Below are positions 58,813 to 64,000 of a stretch of 64,000 bases of DNA, in pieces. The DNA is from Granulosicoccus sp. (lineage in GTDB: Bacteria; Pseudomonadota; Gammaproteobacteria; Granulosicoccales; Granulosicoccaceae): assembly GCA_023300375.1 (NCBI GenBank), contig JALZWO010000001.1, positions 1 to 64,000 of the forward strand. Reading direction: 5' to 3'. Each line of letters opens with the position of its first letter. Positions within the stretch are counted from its first letter, which is position 1. Both the position numbers and the translations under genes were made by a program. Below the pieces are notes generated by a model that saw nothing but the letters and a program-made list of their open reading frames with translations, ran no database searches and was not told where the DNA came from.

Positions 58813-60450
58813 CTAGATGATGCAAGTATGTTCCTTCAACAGAACATTAAGAATCGGGTGATTAAGTGAGTAATCCACCGGCAGATCTATAACATGCACA
58901 CCTTTACTATGAAGGGCAGTATCAAGAATTTCGACAAAATTATCGAAGCTTGTCGCTTTGTGACCTATCGCACCAAAACTGTTGGCGTACTGAACGAAAT
59001 CAGGATTATTAAAATCCAGACCAAAGTTATCGAAACCTGTTCCTTCTTGCTTCCACTTGATCATGCCGTAAGCGTTATCTGTCAAGATGATAACAACCAG
59101 ATCCTGCTTCAAACGAACCGCTGTTTCCAGCTCTTGGGAATTCATCATGAATCCGCCATCGCCGTTAATAGATACCACCTTGCTAGCGGGTTTGATCTGC
59201 TTTGCCGCCATAGCAGATGGCAAACCAGCACCCATAGTGGCCAGAGCGTTGTCTAGCAGTAATGTGTTTGGCGCATAGCACTCGTAGTTACGAGCAAACC
59301 AAATCTTATAAACGCCGTTATCCAACGTAATGATGTCTTCAGCATCCAAACGTTCACGCAACAACTTAACCAGCGCTTGAGGTAGTACTGGGAAGCGAGT
59401 GTCATCAAAGTATTTTGTGATGTGCAGATCAATTTCACCGCGCAGGCGCTCAAAGTAACTGAAATCTTGTTCAAGCTTACCCAGGCCTTCAGCAATGCGA
59501 GAAACTGAATTTGAAATGTCACCCACTACATTAAGTTGTGGGAAGTACACTGCATCTACATTAGCTGCATCAAAATTCACATGAATGACTTTTTTGCCAC
59601 CCTCTTTCATGAAAAATGGTGGTTTTTCGATAACGTCGTGACCCACATTGATGATCAGATCTGCTCTTTCGATCGCACAGTGTAGGTAATCGTTTTCCGA
59701 GAGAGCTGCAGTACCTAGATAACGTTCGTGACGTTCATCGACAACACCCTTACCCATTTGAGTATTAAAAAAGTACAAGCCTGACTGATCAATCAATGAT
59801 TTCAACGACTCACTGGTGCGCTTACGATTTGCTCCTGCACCAATAAGTAGAAGTGGAAGCTTGGCCGCCTTGATAAGCTCTACCGCTTGCTCTATGGCCA
59901 CGTGGTTCGCATCAGGGCGTCGGTAACTCACTACATCAAATATCTTACCGTCACACTCTTCCTCTGCGACATCTTCAGGTAACTCGAGGTACGCAGCGCC
60001 CGGTCTTTCATCCATCGTCAGGCGAAAAGCTTCTCGCACCACAGATCCAACATTACTGCCATGAACGATTTGAGTGGAATATTTAGTAACAGGCTTCATC
60101 AAACTAACCACATCGACGACCTGGAACCGACCTTGCTTGCTCACATGGATTGGCTTTTGTGCACCCAACATAATCATGGGCATTGCGCCCAGTTGCGCAT
60201 AGGCCGCAGCGGTCACAAAATTGGTAGCACCCGGCCCAAGCGTGGACAAGCAAACACCTGGCTCGCCGGTTAACCGCCCGTAAGTGGCAGCCATAAAACC
60301 AGCTGCTTGCTCGTGTCGTGTCAATATCAGCTGGATAGACGAGCCTCTGAGCGAATCTAGAAAATCCAGATTTTCTTCGCCCGGAATACCGAAAATATAC
60401 TTTACACCCTCGTTTTCGAGTGCTTTAACAAATAAGTCTGATGTTTTCAT
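58813..60450 (-). CDS. Acetolactate synthase-like ThDP-dependent enzyme
   Basis: A 545-residue ThDP enzyme. The catalytic glutamate is Glu47 in RHEQAAGF, and the ThDP motif runs from GDGGF (430-434) to Asn459 in TDNAYG. Strong similarity to large subunits of acetolactate synthase, particularly the catabolic AlsS type, as no small regulatory subunit gene lies beside it. Other members of the fold (glyoxylate carboligase, sulphoacetaldehyde acetyltransferase) cannot be excluded by eye. It starts a likely operon with an aldehyde dehydrogenase and a DoxX-like gene. Confidence 0.85.
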   Translation of the reverse strand: MKTSDLFVKALENEGVKYIFGIPGEENLDFLDSLRGSSIQLILTRHEQAAGFMAATYGRLTGEPGVCLSTLGPGATNFVTAAAYAQLGAMPMIMLGAQKPIHVSKQGRFQVVDVVSLMKPVTKYSTQIVHGSNVGSVVREAFRLTMDERPGAAYLELPEDVAEEECDGKIFDVVSYRRPDANHVAIEQAVELIKAAKLPLLLIGAGANRKRTSESLKSLIDQSGLYFFNTQMGKGVVDERHERYLGTAALSENDYLHCAIERADLIINVGHDVIEKPPFFMKEGGKKVIHVNFDAANVDAVYFPQLNVVGDISNSVSRIAEGLGKLEQDFSYFERLRGEIDLHITKYFDDTRFPVLPQALVKLLRERLDAEDIITLDNGVYKIWFARNYECYAPNTLLLDNALATMGAGLPSAMAAKQIKPASKVVSINGDGGFMMNSQELETAVRLKQDLVVIILTDNAYGMIKWKQEGTGFDNFGLDFNNPDFVQYANSFGAIGHKATSFDNFVEILDTALHSKGVHVIDLPVDYSLNHPILNVLLKEHTCII

Positions 60451-60711
60451 AATGTAGTGTGCTTATCCTAATCTCATTGAATCAGCGATCTGCATGTACA
60501 AAACGCCTGTTATACGCCCGCACGATAGTTGAGCGGGTTATTGCCAGCACGCAGAGCCACCTGCTGAAAGCATACATGGATAACGCAAGCCAGGAGTACT
60601 TTCAATAACTCGTTTCACGGCCTTAATATAATCTGAAGCCCCGCCTGATTTCCTGGGCGTTTACAGCCTTGCATTAATACTCCCTAAAACGGCTTAGTTT
60701 AGTCTTAATTG

Positions 60712-62136
60712 TTAAAAATTCCAGAGTGGATTCTTCAGTGGCTGTGTTAGCTCAACTAACCAATTAACCGCCCTCTCGTCGCGAGAAACAGTGGTTAGAT
60801 CCAGATCTGGCTTGAAAAATAGTTGTCGATCTCGTCCGTTCAATGAGCAGTAAGACTCCACTGTAACGGTTACATCTGAGTAACCTTCGCGCTGCCACTC
60901 TTGCTCAAGAAACTGGCCGAATTGCCAGATCATATCTGGAATACAAGACATTTTGCGCACTTGTCTGGCGTTCAGATGCTCTTTGGGGTGAACAGTCCAC
61001 TTTTGATCATCTGCACTAACATGAAATATTGCAACACCGGATTTTGAACGAAGCTTCATCCGCCAACTAAATCGATGTCCGTCTTCAGTCCAGGCAACAT
61101 TTCCAGGAATAAACCAGTTACGCATAGGCACCAAAACTTGAGAACTGAGCCACAAAATCATTAGTGCCATGATAAGTACATGCTTAGCCGACAACGCTAC
61201 AGACGCTGTGCCGTGAAGCACGTTGGAACTTGCATCAGGGCGTGTAGACGACTCAAGAATACCCTTCTCTGGTTGACCAACAGGGCCAGAAGAAGATGTT
61301 CGGCGACGGAATTTATCGCGCAATCGGATAGGCCAGTCAGGCTTAAAAAATAGAAAACTAGCGAACCAAGTGAACCACGGAAATATCCCAATACTAAAGA
61401 CGGTGTGATTAACCAGATGAAACACGGCATACGCCGCTAACACCCATGGTCTGGCCCATTTAAAAAACAACAATGGAGCACCTAACAAATGCAGCGCTAT
61501 CGCACCGTATGCACCAATTGTGATACCTAAATCGCCAGTGAGCCACGTAAAAAACGGAGGATAGCCGTCTCGCCGCGCATGCATCCATATTCTCAGTGGT
61601 TCAAGGTTAAGCCAATCTGCATTCAACTTAACGATACCGGCAAAGATCAGAATTATTTCCAGCTGTGCCAACAAAACAACGATAGACCAGTAGGGTACCG
61701 TTGCAGATGCAATACGACTGCCGCGGCGAGCATCGTATGACCACTTACAGTTAGCTGGTACAAATAGCATAACGACACAAAACAAAATCACCATATAGTA
61801 GTGATTTAGATACTCAGCTTGATCAAGTAGAAAACTGTACGTAAATCCAAGGGTGAAAATGAACAACGCGATCGTGTATCGATACCCCACCATAATGGCA
61901 AACGCACACACAGCCATAACGCCCCAATGAATCCATAAACCGATTCCCGGCCAAGGCACCACCCACTCGAAGTGGTGATACTTGAACAACATGTCGGGCT
62001 CTAGGTTTTTGCAGGTAGGGCACAGGAAAAGATTGTTGATACTGTTAAATAACAGTAACGCACCAAAACCCACTCGAAAGGCGGCTAGTGAACTTGCATC
62101 TACTCGCTTGAACAACTGTTGGAAAAGTGAATTCAT
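60712..62136 (-). CDS. HTTM-domain membrane protein (vitamin K-dependent carboxylase-like)
   Basis: A 474-residue protein with about eight membrane segments and the HTTM opening VDASSLAAFRVGFGALLLFNS. The ARRDGYPPFFTWL segment and a soluble C-terminal domain follow. HTTM proteins are relatives of the vitamin K-dependent gamma-glutamyl carboxylase, but bacterial members mostly have no proven reaction. A Ser/Arg/Pro-rich stretch near 283-320 interrupts the membrane part. It lies 121 bases downstream of the gamma-glutamyltransferase gene on the same strand. Confidence 0.85.
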   Translation of the reverse strand: MNSLFQQLFKRVDASSLAAFRVGFGALLLFNSINNLFLCPTCKNLEPDMLFKYHHFEWVVPWPGIGLWIHWGVMAVCAFAIMVGYRYTIALFIFTLGFTYSFLLDQAEYLNHYYMVILFCVVMLFVPANCKWSYDARRGSRIASATVPYWSIVVLLAQLEIILIFAGIVKLNADWLNLEPLRIWMHARRDGYPPFFTWLTGDLGITIGAYGAIALHLLGAPLLFFKWARPWVLAAYAVFHLVNHTVFSIGIFPWFTWFASFLFFKPDWPIRLRDKFRRRTSSSGPVGQPEKGILESSTRPDASSNVLHGTASVALSAKHVLIMALMILWLSSQVLVPMRNWFIPGNVAWTEDGHRFSWRMKLRSKSGVAIFHVSADDQKWTVHPKEHLNARQVRKMSCIPDMIWQFGQFLEQEWQREGYSDVTVTVESYCSLNGRDRQLFFKPDLDLTTVSRDERAVNWLVELTQPLKNPLWNF

Positions 62137-62257
62137 GACGTTCAGTACATAAGATGCTTTGAGTAAGCTTAATTGCTCTGGCGCAAATCAAGAGCCCATT
62201 GAGTCGGCGTAAGTGTCGGGACGAGCGCAAACATCGTGTCGGAGCAAGCAATATGCT

Positions 62258-64000
62258 TCACTTGCCGATAACGACACCTTCACGTCGCGGATCAGCTCCG
62301 CCGGTTAAACGACCATTTGAGTGAGCAATGATATGCAGCCCACTGTTTAGGTCACGCACATTGGTTTCAAACCCCAACGCTTGCAGTTCATCAGCCAAAC
62401 CTTCAGCCGCTGTTCCTTGCTCCAAATCGTAAGTGCCAAAACGATTCACCAAATGAGGCATGGCTGCCGCTTGTTGCGGATCCATCCCCCAATCGAGCTG
62501 CGCAATTAGAGCTTGTGCCACGTAGCCAATGATGCGTGAACCACCTGGCGATCCCACGACCAACTCAAGCTTTCCGTCTCGCAGAACAATAGTGGGTGCC
62601 ATGGACGATCTTGGTCGCTTACCCGGCTCAACCCGATTGGCAATGGGTCGTCCATCGGCCTGTGTGGCGAAACTGAAATCAGTGAGTTCATTATTTAATA
62701 AAAAACCACCTGGAGCCATCACACGGCTGCCAAAACCATTTTCGATGGTGGTGGTCATTGACAAGGCATTGCCCTGCGCATCCACTATCGAAATGTGTGA
62801 AGTTGACGCTCGCGAAGGAGACCAGCTTTGCCCCCATTCCACTTCCAAGGCCGCTTGGTCCCATGGCGGCGAGCCTGCTTCCACAGATGGCAGTGCATCT
62901 TCACGTTGCAGTAATGTTGCACGCTCATCAAGATAGTTGATATCCAGCAAGTCAGGGATAGGAACAAAATCCTCATCTGCCATGTACAAGCCACGATCAG
63001 CAAAAGCAAGACGAGAGGCGTCCCCAATTAGCCTCCAGGCATCGGCTGATTCTGGTCCCATAGCAGCAATATTGTAGGGCTCCAGCATAGAGAGTATCTG
63101 ACCAACGGTTAGTGCACCTGAGGAAGGAGGCCCCATACCACACACATCTGCACCGCGATAATTTGCACATACCGCTTCGCGCTCAATAACGTGATAAGCA
63201 GCAAGATCATCTAGGGTCAGTAGGCCCGGTTGCGACGCTGCCTGAACAGCATTGACAATACCTTGTGCAATGTTGCCTTTGTAAAACACGCCGGCACCGT
63301 CTCTGGCAATAGCCCGTAGAGTGCTAGCATAAGCTGGATTTTTGAGAGTATCTCCAGCCGACAATGGCGTGCCTTCTGGTAAAAAGTAATCGGCAGTGGC
63401 AGGTTGTGTACTCAGCTTTTCCTGATCATTGTCAATCGCGCTTGCCAACCTGGCAGACACTTCAAAGCCCTGTTCAGCATGCGCAATGGCCGAATCAAAT
63501 AATTGGGCCCAGTTGTGATTCCCCCATAATCTATGCGCCTCTTCAAGTAGCGCTGGAGTTCCCGGCGTACCTACAGACAACCCTCCTACAACAGCATCAA
63601 AAAAACCCATGGTCTGGCCATCTGTTTGAAACAAGGTTGTGCGGGCAGCTCTTGGCGCTGTCTCACGCGCATCCAGTGTCGTCAGATGACCAGTGGCTGC
63701 ATCAAACCAGACCAGAAACGCTCCACCACCTAAGCCGCTAGACTGTGGCTCAACTAAGCCCAACACGCTTTGCACCGCAACCATCGCGTCAGCGGCGTTG
63801 CCCCCCTGACGAAGCACTGCCGCGCCGGCTTCTGCTGCTAATGGATTAGCGGCACTTACCATCCACTGCTCAGACGGTACAGCGGCATCGGTTTGAGGCA
63901 CAAGAGATACGGCAGCTCGTCGTTCATCGCTGCCACTCTCAGGAGCGCTCTGATCGGTGGACTGTTGAGCAAATACGGGATTCGCTAGAAGACAGCACAG
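62258..64000 (-). CDS. ggt: Gamma-glutamyltransferase (5' end beyond window)
   Basis: The frame stays open to the right edge, so about 580 codons are visible and the start is outside. The first visible residues (LCCLLANPVFA, then QQ) are the end of a signal peptide, so it is exported to the periplasm. SGLGGGAFL, the GPPSSGA segment and the autoprocessing site STSHISIVD, whose threonine becomes the N-terminal nucleophile of the small subunit, are intact, as is the late GSPGGSRI loop. It moves or hydrolyses the gamma-glutamyl group of glutathione and related peptides. Confidence 0.93.
   Translation of the reverse strand: MCCLLANPVFAQQSTDQSAPESGSDERRAAVSLVPQTDAAVPSEQWMVSAANPLAAEAGAAVLRQGGNAADAMVAVQSVLGLVEPQSSGLGGGAFLVWFDAATGHLTTLDARETAPRAARTTLFQTDGQTMGFFDAVVGGLSVGTPGTPALLEEAHRLWGNHNWAQLFDSAIAHAEQGFEVSARLASAIDNDQEKLSTQPATADYFLPEGTPLSAGDTLKNPAYASTLRAIARDGAGVFYKGNIAQGIVNAVQAASQPGLLTLDDLAAYHVIEREAVCANYRGADVCGMGPPSSGALTVGQILSMLEPYNIAAMGPESADAWRLIGDASRLAFADRGLYMADEDFVPIPDLLDINYLDERATLLQREDALPSVEAGSPPWDQAALEVEWGQSWSPSRASTSHISIVDAQGNALSMTTTIENGFGSRVMAPGGFLLNNELTDFSFATQADGRPIANRVEPGKRPRSSMAPTIVLRDGKLELVVGSPGGSRIIGYVAQALIAQLDWGMDPQQAAAMPHLVNRFGTYDLEQGTAAEGLADELQALGFETNVRDLNSGLHIIAHSNGRLTGGADPRREGVVIGK

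Overview
The window looks like chromosomal DNA of a Gram-negative gammaproteobacterium, by eye close to half G+C. The evidence is infA placed convergently beside clpA/clpS, mnmA followed by hflD, AcnB-type aconitase, a complete Ccm System I cluster, lipoprotein and outer-membrane signals, and a Wza/Wzx/Wzy-type exopolysaccharide locus. I see no phage, insertion sequence, plasmid gene or CRISPR array. Genus cannot be fixed from the sequence alone.

Layout. 1-6.5 kb: the 3' end of an FAD-linked oxidase, an AEC carrier, an ADP-ribosylglycohydrolase-like protein, an MFS carrier, an uncharacterised coiled-coil protein, a solitary pxpA and a small lipoprotein. 6.8-7.4 kb: an XRE regulator whose DNA-binding half resembles BoxR. 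7.5-22.9 kb, all on the minus strand: an acyl-CoA ligase, a five-component LIV-type ABC transporter and a PaaK-like ligase, followed almost without a gap by a DUF1285 gene and ccmABCDEFGH. 22.9-28.8 kb: serS, a DUF4124 protein, a DUF1249 protein, infA with a clear terminator, clpA and clpS.

29.4-45.9 kb is an exopolysaccharide locus. On the minus strand come an outer-membrane export lipoprotein, a chain-length regulator, a BY-kinase-like partner without a recognisable P-loop lysine, a beta-barrel protein, a GT4 glycosyltransferase, two polysaccharide deacetylases, a flippase and a Wzy/ligase-like polymerase. A separate minus-strand gene encodes the initiating sugar-phosphate transferase. Two plus-strand genes (UDP-sugar dehydrogenase and UDP-glucuronate epimerase family) supply precursors. 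A membrane J-domain protein gene sits on the opposite strand inside this locus.

46-55 kb is mostly housekeeping: a DUF218 protein, a LysR regulator, mnmA, hflD, acnB, uvrB and tRNA-Asn with its own terminator. 55.6-64 kb: an unrecognised single-pass membrane protein with an internal motif repeat, an operon of a ThDP enzyme (acetolactate synthase-like), an aldehyde dehydrogenase and a DoxX-like protein, an HTTM-domain protein and a gamma-glutamyltransferase that runs off the right edge.

No clearly new multi-gene system (defence, mobile or biosynthetic) is proven here. The best leads are the degenerate BY-kinase partner and the J-domain protein in the polysaccharide locus, the BoxR-like regulator lacking its kinase-like half, the joined CoA-ligase/ABC-transporter/Ccm gene train, the 391-residue protein beside tRNA-Asn, and several perfect intercistronic hairpins and short repeats.
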